Positions 37,745 to 50,000 of a stretch of DNA of 64,000 nucleotides are shown one piece after another (the first letter of the stretch is position 1; each line of letters opens with the position of its first letter). The position numbers and the translations under genes were made by a program. Source of the stretch: Strongyloides papillosus (lineage: Eukaryota; Nematoda; Chromadorea; Rhabditida; Strongyloididae); the NCBI GenBank assembly GCA_005656395.1, contig SRSI01000073.1, positions 620,001-684,000 of the forward strand. The letters are read 5' to 3'. Below the pieces are notes generated by a model. That model worked only from the letters and a program-made list of their open reading frames with translations, had not been told where the DNA came from and did no database searches.

Positions 37745-37943
37745 AAAAAAGAAACAAAAACGTATCATCAAATAATTTTGTATAAATAATAATAAATTGA
37801 GCAAAATAGTCACTGTTTAAAAGACCTTGATAAATTTTCTTCACATTAACAAGGGTAAGGACTATTTTAATGCTTCTTTTTATTTTAGTTTTTTTATTGT
37901 TAGTAAATCTTCTTTTTAAAACTGCTAACAATAAATTCAAACA
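37745..37943 (+). repeat. 3' LTR-like repeat of element D
   Basis: Partner of the repeat at 36271-36470. Confidence 0.55.
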
Positions 37944-38806
37944 GTGTGTTTAAAGCATTTTTTATAAGAATACAAATATATTTAGAAAATTTTTAAATAA
38001 ATATCTTGGCAAAAAATTTTTAATTATATTGAAAATATAAAACAAAAAGGAAAAGGAAATTATGATACATTTAAATTATCAAATTTTTTTTGTTCATAAC
38101 TATATCAAGCAATCTAAAGACATTTCTTCAATAGTATTTAAAAAATCACTGCGAGATATAAAAAAAACAAATTAGGCTTTGGTGAACTAACGTGTACTCA
38201 GATATTTTACCAAAATGTTTCGAGAGTATTCTATTTTCATGATGCGAAGGCCTGGGCTTATCTAATTTTAAATTTTAAAAATAATTTTATTTTATAATAA
38301 AATCTCTCCTTGAGTAAGTCTCATAATATTTGAAGTAAGTTTGATATTATAGTCACCATTAATACATTTATTTTATCTTTTTACTAGAATATTTTTTATC
38401 TTGATATGATTAACCTAGTAGTCACCAACCGATAAAGCCCTACATTCTATTTTCTTGGTACTAAATTCTTTGAATACGTAAAATGTAAAAAGTTGCTAGT
38501 GAAACACATTTATTGAAATAAAAAATATGAAATATAAATTTTATCAACTATTCCTCAAAATATTATTGTTAATTTAATTATTAATTATTTTGTTTTCGCT
38601 ATAAAAAAACGTAAAATAATTGCCTCGTTTAACAAAATTCAAAATTTTATAGTTGAAGACATATTTTATGTACAAAAACAGTAACTCAAAAATATTTCTT
38701 CATCTATAAAATTTTGCATTTTTTTAAATGAACAATCACTTTTATATTTCATTATAGTTTTTTATACTTTTTAGTTATTAAAATAAATTGAATGTCAAAT
38801 AAAAAT
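37944..38806. other. Spacer
   Basis: About 860 bases of A+T-rich sequence downstream of the CAP gene's stop (minus strand). No gene recognised. Confidence 0.5.
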
Positions 38807-39857
38807 TTAAACTCTAGGTTTGAAAACATTTGTTGGAAAAAATCCATTTATATTACCACGGGGAGAATACTTACAAACAACAAAAATTTTATAGGCGTTA
38901 AGTTCATATATTCCACATCCAACTCTAAGTGTAGATTTCCAGATTATTTGCGTCATATGTCCACATCCAGACTGATAAGCTATTCTTTTAAAGTCATATT
39001 TTTTAACTTCTTCATACCAGTTCCTTACCATTGTATTAACACTCTGTTTGTATGTCATCCCAATATTTTCTCCCGTTTTATCTACATCATTTCTTGGATC
39101 ATGTCTTAGCTGTATATAATTTGAAAGTTCTTTAGCATAAGCTTCGGCTTTTTTTTCGAGATTAGGATCATATGTAAGTGAACCAACACCATGTTTTGCT
39201 CTATATTCGTTATGTTCTTTTAGTGCCTAAAAATATAATTCTAACAAATTCTATCAAACATACTCTGTATTTCCAATTTGGATATCCTTTAGAAGAATCT
39301 GTATAAGGATCATAATCGTACCAATTTCTTTTCCAAATTTCATCAATATAACCCCAAGTTCCAGGAGAATTAGATATACTGGGGCTAGGATAAGGTCTTT
39401 GAAATATATTATTTGAAATTCCAGAACCATATCCACCATTGTTATTGCCTCTATCATATAAATTATTTCCACCATATTGACCAGGTCTATTATATGGATT
39501 ACCACTACCATATCCATTATATATATTATTTCCACCCGAAGAGCCAGGTCTATAGTATATATTACCACCATATCCATTAGATTGGTAAGGTTTGTTTCCA
39601 TTATTTTGAAAGCCACCATAACTTTTAACACTATACGGATTTTTCGTCACATATTGAGTAACATATTTTACGCTAGGGTTTCTTCCTGATATTTCATTCG
39701 TTATGTCTTGTAATGAGTTGTAATTCTTTCCATTGTATTGATACTGAACGATACCACCAGGTCCATAAAATCTTTTGACATCAATATTCATACTCTGACA
39801 GATACACTGTACAGTTAGAGAAATTAAAAAATAACAAGCGATTAAAAATTCATTCAT
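38807..39857 (-). CDS. CAP-domain (SCP/TAPS) secreted protein with Gly/Asn/Tyr-rich N-terminal region
   Basis: Secreted CAP-superfamily protein, about 337 residues. Two exons on the minus strand: 39264-39857 and 38807-39226, with a 37-base intron in phase 0. The signal peptide ends near CICQ (residue 21). Residues about 75-165 are low complexity, rich in Gly, Asn, Tyr and Pro, with repeats of the type GNNIYNGYGSGNPYNRPGQ. The CAP domain occupies the second exon: ALKEHNEYRAKHG, HDPRND, KTGENIG, NWYEE and CGHMTQIIW, so the usual His/Glu pairs of the CAP cavity look present, followed by VGCGIYEL and CKYSPRGN. CAP proteins are expanded in Strongyloides, but their molecular role there is unknown. 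The N-terminal repeat region is unusual for a CAP protein and is the part most worth checking. Confidence 0.9.
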
Positions 39858-42800
39858 TTTTTAAAATTTATTATATAATCAATCTGTTATATTGCTTTTT
39901 ATTTTAAATTTATATTTGTTATTATAATTTGTTTATAATTAAAAAAAAAGTTTAATAAAACAGCGTAATTCAGGTCAATTACTAAAGACCAATTTTTTTT
40001 TAAATAATTTTTTAATATATTTATCATTCATATTATTTCAATTAGAAATTTGTACAATTGTATCTCATTTAAAAATGTTCCTCAAAAAAAACAGTACTCA
40101 AAAATGTCTCTTTTATAAATTAAAATTACAAAAACTTTTTAATAAACAAACTAATAATGAATATACTCATAATTAGTAAAAATTTCAAACTAAATGATAC
40201 CAAAAAATGTCAGCAAAATTTGAAAAACATTTCTTGAAATTTATTGATTGCCTTGTAAATTCTTTAAAAAAGTGGATAATAAAAATATGTATTATAAAAA
40301 CATGAAACAAACACTTAAATGCAGAATAAAAATTTATTTACTTTCAAGGATTGAGTACAAGATTAAATAAAAATAATTGATCTATAACTTATGTTAAAAT
40401 AAACTGAATAAAAGTTTACTATTTTTGTATATATTTCACTATAAAACATTACTTTAAGATATTTTTTTCGTAAACGTTTACTTCTTAAGTTTATAAATTT
40501 TGATTTTTTATTATTAATTTCTAGATGACGCAAAAATTTTTTTTAGTTTGTCAAATTATGCTAAATGTAACCAACTAATTTGTAATATCTGAAGATGATC
40601 TGAAAAATGATCATGTAACTTTTTATTTTAATATAAGTCTTTAATTAATCTTTCTTTATAGTTTAAATTTAGCTTTTTCAATATATTTTTAAAAATATAA
40701 TCAACTTGCTACGTTCTACATTTAGACAAATTTTCAGAATATTTTGAACAGTTTAGAATTTTTATAACAAAATTGTGCATGATTCTATTTCTGAATTCAA
40801 TTTTGTTCAAACGTTTCATGTATATTTACAAAATAAAGTGCATTATGTGGATTTTATGATAATTTTTGGTTTTAACTTTAGTCTTGATTTGAATAAAAAA
40901 AATTGTTTACTTGAGTTATGATACTTTAGAAATTACAGCAAATAAAACGATTTAACTTTCAAAAAGCAAAAGTATTTAAAATGCAACGCATTTAAAAATA
41001 TAGGGTACCATTTTTCAGAGTCTTATAATTTCTTTAATAACCGGAAATTTTATTAAATCTAAAACCCAACAACTTAAGCAAAAAATATTATAGGATTATT
41101 TAAAAAAAATAAATTTGTACAATGTTGGAAACTTTTAAACAAAAAAATATATATAAAATTAATAGAAAAAATTATGATCTTAATATAAGTAGTAAAAATA
41201 TCTGGTAACATGAAAATTATTCAATCGAAAAATATTTTTATATTTGTACTAATTTTCTTTTATTGAAAGATTTATAAATAAAAATTTTTTATTTTTTATT
41301 GTTTCTGCAATTATAAACTTATAACAATTTTTAAAAGTCTCACTTTTTCTAAAAATTATATTTTTGAGGATTTCTTTACATTACGATATATGTTAATATT
41401 TATTGAATTTCTTTTAAATATAAAAAATAAAAGAAACTTCAAAATTTTGTAAAAAAATTCATATATTTTTTGAAATGCTTTAATATTGATTTTATTAAAT
41501 TGTTTTCATCTTTTAACCTTATTAAATCCTTTTAACAAAAATACTTTTATAATGGCTTGCAACACAAATCACTAACCATCAAGTATATGTAAGATCACAA
41601 AAAAGTACTAAGATAAAATAAACTTTTAATACTTTTAAAAATGATCCTTATACTTCTGGACATTATGTATACATAAGTAGGAGTATTCTGTATTTCAACA
41701 TAATCACAGCTTAAACAAATCATTGGATTTGTCAGCCATCAGCTCCATCAGCTTCTGGCTCGTGGTCATATTGAAAATAAATTTATAAATTTATTATATA
41801 ATAATAAGACAATCATTTTACAATTTTAACGATATATATATTAATTGTTTATACTAAAATTTATATGTTATGTAAATTTTCATAGGTAGTTGATATAATG
41901 CGTCAACTGCCGACAGGATTATCTCTTTATTAATTTAAATAAAATACCATTTATATTAAATTAAAAATTTAGAAATTCAAAAAAATTTATTTTTTTAATC
42001 TTTAACATTCCTTTCTTTATACAAGTTGTAAAGAGGTGGTTTAATTTTTTTATAATGTCATCCTTTTCTACTAACTAGTAAAATGGCAGGAATCTTACCA
42101 GAGGGTGGTCGCCAGGTCATAGAAAAGACTGAATGTTTTAGAAACTCGAAAAGTAATCTCCAGCTTATCACTTTAAAAGCTCAAGGTTTAAAAAATAAGC
42201 TACTGGAACTCACAAAAGCATCACTAGACTTCAATAGTCATGCAATATTGATGTTAATCGAAAGTATAAACGAAAAAAATCATCATTTTTGGACAATCAC
42301 TATCTTCACTTACTAGCCACTGTAGATATACATTATGGTGATAATAGTGTGATGATACCTATTATTTATAAAAATAATTTATCTTCTTACCAACATATGG
42401 AATCATCTAGAATAACAGAAAATTGGAGTGAAAGCAAAAAGATATAACTTGAGAACTAAGGGTAGAACTCAAGATTAATAATAATTTAAATTTAATTCTT
42501 TAAAAAATGTTTAATTATGTGTCTATTTTTGCAGGATATTCTACGAATAAAATAAATAATAAAAAGATAAATTTACTCTTTAAATGAAATATTTATTAAA
42601 AAAATTTGATCTTTAAAATGTCCATTAAAACAAATAAAGAATGCGTAGTTTTACTTTAAACGATCACTAGTATAATCAGTTATTAATAGAATTGAATAAA
42701 TTCTTTTTTACAGGCTACTTTAAAAGTCTTGTAAATTTGATTGTTTTATCTATATCAATCTGCCATTGAATTAATTGGTTATTTTTGTAAATAGTTCATT

Positions 42801-43612
42801 GTCTTAATAAACGTAACAAACTTTTTAATTTTAATAAAATATTAAATCGCAATGAAAATTACATACTTTATTTGTTAAAAACATTTATACAACTTAAATT
42901 GGTTAAAAAGAGTAGCGGACAATCAATATAAGTATTGATTCGACCACTTTTAATGTTAAAATATGCATAAAATAACAGTAAAACGCATTTAATTATATCT
43001 CTAAATTTACTAGTCAACACTAAAATGGAATTGCAATTCGTAAGAAGAAAAAAATTTGAAACTAAGGCTATACACTTAAAAATTTATATATAAATTCATT
43101 TTGAGGTAATGAACTGATTTTTAATTTTCATTCTATGTAGCTAAGAAAATGATCTCACAAAGTTTGCATTTATATTAAAATATCATAGTATTATATAGTT
43201 ACGTAACTGTAAAATTTAATTTGTTTTGGTATTATTCGACATGGCATAAAGCGTACTTTAAAATTGTATATAAATAAAAAAATTTATGGGAATGATGTCA
43301 TTATTTTTGTAATTCTCAAACTTATGAAAATTTTAATTATTTTTAGGGTCGAGTGAGTTAAATAGAGGTTAAAAATAACCTTTTTTTGTTTTGAATATAG
43401 TGCTAATTGTATAAGATAATTTATTTTTTACTAAATAATTATCTTGTATGATTTTGAGGTACAGTGTCAAATAAACTAATATTTAATTATATGTTAATGA
43501 AGTTTATTGTCATGTTATATTTTTTCTTTTAAGCATATTGAATATCTGAACAAACAATCACTTATTAATTATGGAATTTTTTATTAATGCTAAAAATCAA
43601 CTATTGTAAGAG
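39858..43612. other. Long gene-poor AT-rich region
   Basis: About 3.7 kb with no confident gene. A 77-codon plus-strand frame (42083-42316) has a less AT-rich start (MAGILPEGGRQVIEKTECF) and may be a fragment of a retroelement gag or other gene, because sequence just after it reads on in another frame for a few dozen codons. I cannot name it. The rest is A/T-rich runs. Confidence 0.45.
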
Positions 43613-43821
43613 TAAGATGTTAATCTTACAAATAAAATTTGATATTCAAAATACCAAAATAAGTTAAATAAATGTTGATCGAAATGTAATAAAAATATGT
43701 GGTCATCAAATTGTAATAATTAATTAAAACTATAATTTATATATCGTTTATGTTAATGTCTATATTATTATAATTATTGTAATTATAGACCAGGAGACAA
43801 TTTATTTAATAAAATTTTAAT
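43613..43821 (+). repeat. 5' LTR of element C
   Basis: Direct repeat matching 46119-46333. Its exact left edge is uncertain by a few bases because of the repeated TAAGA there. Confidence 0.7.
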
Positions 43822-43886
43822 TCTAGAAGAGCTTAAATTTTAATTGGAAGGGCTCTGAATTAAAATTTTGGAAAATTTTATGTTGT

Positions 43887-46106
43887 ATGGAAGATATCAC
43901 TCTGCGGAGAAGTGATAGGTTAGCTGTTGAAAGTTTATTGGTGACTCTGAGGACTTTGAAAGAGTCGGAGTCGTGGTCTGAGGAAGAGCTAGAGAGATAA
44001 GCTATTCAAAAGTTCCGGGTGCTTCAGCGGTATAATCCTAGGTCAAGGAGATTGAAAGAGGAGTGTCGGAAAATCTTAAAGTCAGTGAATAGAGGTAGTG
44101 CAAATAGTGAAAAGAAAGTTGATTCTAAGAAGAGAAAAAAGAGAAGTAAATTCACAGGGAATATGAGTGCTAATGAGATTAATAATAGTGCTCCTGTTAA
44201 AACAACTGCTCCTGGTACACCGATTGTTACGATAGCAGGAAGTCAACATATACCGTTTGTGAATACACCTATTGCTACAAGTGTTGGAAGTCATCAGATA
44301 CCATTGTTGGGTACACCTATGGTTGCAGATGTAGGAGAATACCAGACTCCTTATGGTATGAACAATAATACATCAAGTTATGTGCCTTATTATATCAATT
44401 ATGGACCATATCAACATGTTACGTCGTCACTCAGAATATTATCAAATATTACGAAATATTCGAAAACCAACCCACGTCAATTCAAGCATTATATTGAAGA
44501 TCTCCAAATTATGTTTAGGATTGAAAAGATTCCTGAAGAAGATTGGGGAGATATTTTATGGCTGTCATTAGACGACCAGATTCGTGAAGAAATAGGATAT
44601 TTACCTGAATCTGTTAAAACAAATTATATCTCTATCAAAGCTAGTTTAATGGAAAAATTTGCGACACATCCAGAGGCTAAACAAAGTCGAATGGAAGCTG
44701 ATGTGTATGAACTTAATTTTGCTGATGGTGAAAAGTTAATGAAATCGTTGAAGAGTTACGTTGATTTGTTAAAGAAAGGATTCTCTGATATGGATCAAAA
44801 ACAGCTGATTGAGTATGTTGCTGAGAGATTAGTTTATCTGGTGAGAAAGCACAACTCTAAAGCTGCTGAGAAGATCCTGTTTAAAGTCAAAATATTTAAT
44901 GATTTACAAGAGTTAATTTATGAAGCCTATGCAGCCTGTAAAGAGTATATAGTGGATGCTAGGAGAAACAGAGGATATAATAGCGGTGAAGAAGAAAAAG
45001 TTAAAGCTGCTATCAAATATTATTATTGTGGTGGTGAAAATCACAAGAAGTTTCAATGTAAGAAGTTGAAAAGTGAAATTGAAAATAATAAAAATGTATC
45101 TAATGTTAATTCTAAAAATGTAAAGAATACTTCTCGACGTATTGATAAAAGAAGAAAAAGTGGAGTCTCAGTTGTAGCTGAAGTTAATGGTAATGAAGCT
45201 GAGATATATTTGGATACTGGAAGTGACATTAACATCATCAGTGTAGATGATGTGGAATCTCTAAAAGTTAAAAATGTAAAGTTGAAAACAGAAAGTTTTG
45301 AAGTTGGAGGAGGTGATGAAACCAAAATCAACACTCTCATTACTGTTGGATATGGAGATGTTGATGTTAGTTTTGGAACACTCAATTTTAAAGTCAAATG
45401 TCATTTTGTTATGGATAAAAGATTGTTTGCTCCAAGTCTCATGATGCTGGGAAATGAATTTCTATATAAGCTAGATTTTTATAAGATGGATAATCAAAAT
45501 AAATTATTTATTCATAATGACTCATGTGAGGTGCCGTTAATTCCACGTAATCAAGGTAGTAGAAATGTGGAAAAGAAGAAAATTGGTAAAGTTAGTGCTA
45601 TTAAAAGAATAAAAGTGGCACAGGAAAAAGAAAATATGGGTATTGAAAGATCATGCAAAAAAGAATCATTTTATGATACATTACTTGTTCATTTGATAAT
45701 GTTGCCTTACACATTTGTTAAATTATTGTTTTGGATTGGAAGTTGGTATTCCAAGTGTAATATATGAACAAAAGATGTAGTATTTAACCAAAGTTGTTGG
45801 ATTAACCACAATTTCGGATTTAAATGTGAGGGAGAATCAAAAAGTGTTTTTGATTATAAAAAAGATGAGAAAAATTCTAAGAAAAGTTTATCTAACTTAT
45901 CTGAAGGATCTGAAGTCTTAATTTTGGAGGACGTTAAAAAGAAAGTTAATAACCAATGGAAGGATGGTTATATTATTACTAAAAGATCTGGGACTACTGT
46001 TTTTGTTAAGCGAACCAATGAATATGAAAGAAGACCACTGAAGAGACATATCACACAAGTCAAGCCTAATTGGGTAATATCTAATCTTGAAAAAGATCTT
46101 ATTTGA
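43887..46106 (+). pseudogene. Gag-protease reading frame of element C, with two in-frame stops
   Basis: One frame runs from an ATG at 43887 to 46106, broken only by TAA at 43998-44000 and TGA at 45765-45767. The largest open part is 44019-45767. It holds a gag capsid-like region (helical; PRQFKHYIEDLQ, YISIKASLMEKF), a damaged zinc knuckle (YYYCGGENHKKFQC, where the first Cys is Tyr) and a retropepsin-like domain with LDTGSDINII. After the second stop the frame continues with GSEVLILEDV and WKDGYIITKRSGTTVF and a basic ERRPLKRH end, which looks like the beta-barrel tail found after integrase in Ty3-type polyproteins. The core of pol is absent although the frame is preserved across the gap. 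Confidence 0.75.
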
Positions 46107-46118
46107 AGAAGGGGGAAG

Positions 46119-46333
46119 TAAGATTGTTAATCTTACAAATAAAATTTGATATTAAAAATACCAAAATAAGTTAAATAGAGATTGATCGAAATGTAATCAA
46201 AAATATGTGGTCATCAAATTGTAATAATTAATTAATTAACTATATAATTTATATATCGTTTATGTTAATGCCTATATTATTAATATTATTGTAATTATAG
46301 GCCAGGAGACAATTTATTTAATAAAATTTTAAT
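46119..46333 (+). repeat. 3' LTR of element C
   Basis: Partner of 43613-43821; directly preceded by a polypurine tract. Confidence 0.7.
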
Positions 46334-46447
46334 ATTGAAAGTTAATGACTCATGAATTTTTAACCATTATAGTTAAAGTTTTAAAATGATTAACATTGAA
46401 AAATTGTTCTAACATTAATAATATTTTAAAATTTGCTTATAACCCAA

Positions 46448-46728
46448 TTTATGAGTCAGTCAAACATTTTTTTAAAGTTTTGTGCAGCCAAAATTTCTAC
46501 CCCCTCCTCTCCCCATTCTTGTTATATTAATAAAAAGAGCAACTTAAAAATTCTGTATTAAAAAATTTATTCGACCTGAAACTTTGATATACAGCAACAG
46601 TTGTAAGTCAAAGTTAAGAAAATTGATTTTTACAAGTCTGTAGCAATTAAATCTTTTTTAAATACCGTTTTTTGTATCAATCAGACATTGGAGGTAAAAC
46701 TAAAAATTTTACCCCTCATTTTTATTTC
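46448..46728. repeat. Diverged repeat units flanking element A (left side)
   Basis: A unit beginning GAGTCAGTCAAACATTTTTT (near 46452) and containing ACTTTGATATACAGCAACAG and GTCAAAGTTAA recurs, diverged, at about 53302-53440 and 53780-53985. A second unit starts near 46680 (AATCAGACATTGGAGG) and is cut by element A; its continuation lies at 53302. No coding potential seen. Confidence 0.5.
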
Positions 46729-46779
46729 TGTAATATTTAAATATAAATATTTATATATGATAATTAATTATGTTATTAT
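46729..46779 (+). repeat. 5' LTR of element A, left part
   Basis: First 51 bases of the LTR (starts TGTAATATTT), cut off by the insertion of element B. The remainder is at 51397-51524. Confidence 0.85.
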
Positions 46780-46927
46780 AGTAAATTTAATTTATTTGTC
46801 TCTTAATATCTATAATTAAAATAAATGAATATAATAAATATCAAAAGACAAAGATATAATAATGATAAAAATGTGAAATTTATAATTTAATATAGTATAA
46901 AATTTATACTAAATTTGCATTTTTACT
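46780..46927 (-). repeat. 3' LTR of element B
   Basis: 148 bases, near-identical to 51246-51392; it lies on the left because the element is on the minus strand. Confidence 0.9.
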
Positions 46928-47010
46928 TCTCCCCACAAATTTAAAATTAAAATTAAACATTTTTTTTCCAAATATCTCCCTGCTTAAAACTTCCATTACC
47001 ATAAACAGCA

Positions 47011-50000
47011 TTAAATAAGTTTAATATCTTGTAAATGAACTTTCTTAGGACGTCCTCTTTTCTTTTCCTTGACTACATAAGCAGCATTCTTTAAGAGTGA
47101 TTTGACAATATATGCATTATCATTACCTCCAGAATAGATCACATCCCATTTACCACTAGTATGATCACGAATGATAACGCGATCACCAACCTTAAGTTTT
47201 TTTAAAGGACTTTTCTTTTCAAGATCACCCAGTGGTTTGTCGGTTACATTTAATTTATCATCATTACCACAGCGTGTTACTTCATAATTATCTTCATCAT
47301 AACGTTTTCCTCTAACAGCTTCTATTAACTGTTCAACTAAAAGGTATGTTTGACTTCTAATTATTTCATTATCTTTAAAATCAGCAATTTTTTCAACCTC
47401 CTTCCTGTCATCTGATTTGAGAATCGGCTTTTGACCAAACATAATTTCATACGGTGTGTGCAAAGTGGTACCATGAACTAGTCTATTATATGAATACATT
47501 GTTGACCATACAACTTCATTCCATAAATCAAAATTATCAAGACTTTTCCTCATTGTAATATTTAAAGATCTGAAACACCTTTCAATCATACAATTTGACT
47601 GTTTATATCCAACAATTCCTGGATCAACAATAACATTATATTTTTCCATCAATGTCTTTACCTCTCCTTCTAACATAGTTGAAGCACAATCACTACGCAT
47701 GTAAATTGGAGATGAGAATGGGATAAAAATTCTTGTTTCTAACTCTTTACTTATTGTACTTGTCTTGATATCACATAAAGGAAATAACCATAAATATTTA
47801 GAAAAAACATCTACAACTCCTAGAACATATTTATGACCAGACAAACTTATTTTATGAGGCCCAGAAACATCCATAGCCAACATCTGAAGTGGTCTAGAAG
47901 GTACAATAACATTTACTTTCATCCTTTCTTTATACTTAGCAACGGCAACTTTACATATAGAACACTGGTCAATATAGTTAGCTAGATCACGTTTAATACC
48001 AATCCAATTATGACGTAATAAAACAATAGGTGTACATCTTGCTAAACTAGCGTGACCTAAACAATCATGATATTGATGAAAAATTTCTTTCATTTTATTT
48101 GGATCTGGAGGGCTATCTTTAACAGAATCATTAACCATTACTTTCCTAACAAATGCACGAGATAAAAAATCAGCAGGTATATTTTTCTTTCCTTCTATAA
48201 ACATTACTTCAACATTTCCAAACTCATTTATAAGATTGATATATTTCATAAACTTAGAACTACTTTCTTTACCATTAGTCAACATACTTATCAAGGGTTT
48301 ATGATCACTCTTAGCAATTACTTGAGCATTTCCAACTAACTTCTTGAAATACAATAAACTGTTACATAGAGCACGTAATTCTAATAACACACTTGGAGTA
48401 TAACCAGAACAATGTAAACGTTTTGAATAAAAGGCACATGGTCTTAAGGCATTACCAAATTCTTCATCTTCTTGAGCAAGAACTCCTGCCTCACAATCTT
48501 TAGAACAATCAGTGAATAAATAAAATCTTTTCATAACATCAGGTAATTTAATTTGTGCAGCATTAATCAAATCCATCTTTAACATCTCAAAACTATTTTG
48601 TTCCTCCTTTCCCCATTTCCAGATAGAATTCTTTTCCAATAACTTAAGCAGTGGCAATTGTTTCTTTGTAATATTCTCTATAAAAATACGATAATATTGT
48701 ATCATACCAATGAATCTTTGCAACGACTTCTTTCCTACTGGAGCTTGGACTTCTTGAATAGCTTTGACATATTCTAAACACGGAGCTAAACCTTTAGCAC
48801 TTACCATAAAGTTCAAAAATTGAATTTCATCCACGTTTAATGACATCTTCGCTACATTAATTTTCAAATTCACCTGTTTAAACGTTTGAAAAATTATCTC
48901 GACCATTTTAAAATGTGAAGACTCCAACTCTTTCTTTGTAAAGAACACAATATCATCTTGATATGAAAACAAACCAAATTTCCTTTCCGGAGCAATTTTC
49001 TCCATCTCACCATCTAACATCAATGTCTTGCATATTTCAATCTCTGCCATCATTAAAACCTTATCTAATACTTCTTGACATAAACTACTACTAACAGACA
49101 GACCAAACGGAATTCTTCTTAATGCAAAAACCTTGTTACTGATAGGACATTGAACACCAAATTGATTAAGATTAACATCTGCCATTTTTACTTGCAAATA
49201 AAACTGTCTTAAATCAAAATTACTAAACTTAGTAGCACCTTGCAATTGAGATAAACGTTGAGATAAAACTTTAGTACCATAAGAAACATACTGAAGAATC
49301 TTATTAGCAGGACGACCATCAATACAAGTTCTCCATCCACTAACAGCACGTGATTGCATGACATTTCCATCAATCTCTTCTTCAAGAATTGCTTCTTTCT
49401 TTCGAACAACAGTAACATTGAGAATTATTTGAGCATCAGCTTCTTCTAAGACACCCATATCTTTCCACTCCTTAATCTGAGCAGCAATTATCTTCTGTTT
49501 CTCATAATTATGATTGAATCTTGTTATCTTAGGAAATTTCGCCCCTTCTACAAACAAGATAGGTCTTGCTGAAATTGTACATTCTCCAATATCAGTTTTC
49601 TCTCTCGACATTACTTCTGGAAACTTCTTCACAATGGACTGAGTCATATCTATGTTAATTCGACGTACATTTCTAACCAACCGTACAAAATTAGCTTTAA
49701 TTTCATTAAATGACACTAACTGTTTCTCATCCATGTACATCTTCATGTTCTTAAAGTCAATAACAATTCCACAGGCTTTAAGCAAATCACTTCCCAATAA
49801 CATTTGAAACTTATTATGAGACTGTGAAACTTCAGAATCAGGGACAACAGCTACTTGTACATCTACAACATTTTTACCAACTTTAATTTGAACTTCAACT
49901 TCACCTAACACTTTCCAACTAGAATTGTTGGCTAAACTATACGTTTTCGGACGTAAGAAACTACAAGAAATACCAATCAAATTCGCAGTTGAACGTGAAA

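Larger units (their letters stand above)
36271..37943 (+). mobile_element. Decayed LTR retrotransposon (element D)
   Basis: Two diverged direct repeats of about 200 bases (36271-36470 and 37745-37943) enclose 1.27 kb that includes a gag-like frame. The repeats share blocks such as the ACAATAAATTCAAACA end and a TGTTTAAAA...TGGTAA/TGATAA core. Divergence is heavy, so this is an old, broken insertion. A short motif related to GGACAAGCGAAATGGCATTT recurs inside near 37183, 37222 and 37494. Orientation is taken from the gag-like frame. Confidence 0.55.
43613..46333 (+). mobile_element. Non-autonomous gag-protease LTR retrotransposon (element C)
   Basis: Two direct repeats of about 210 bases (43613-43821 and 46119-46333), differing at roughly a dozen positions, bound a 2.3-kb interior. 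The interior encodes gag, an aspartic protease and a short tail resembling the region after integrase, but no reverse transcriptase, RNase H or integrase core. A purine-rich tract (GAAGAAGGGGGAAG, 46105-46118) lies just before the right repeat, as expected for plus-strand priming. Each LTR opens with a short self-complementary stretch (TAAGAT, then ATCTTA). ATTG occurs near both outer edges but I could not fix a target duplication. Older than elements A and B, judging by LTR divergence. Confidence 0.75.

Noticed and set aside
42083..42316. 77-codon plus-strand frame starting MAGILPEGGRQV
   Set aside because: Composition is less AT-biased than its surroundings and it may be retroelement debris, but there are no flanking repeats, motifs or recognisable family.
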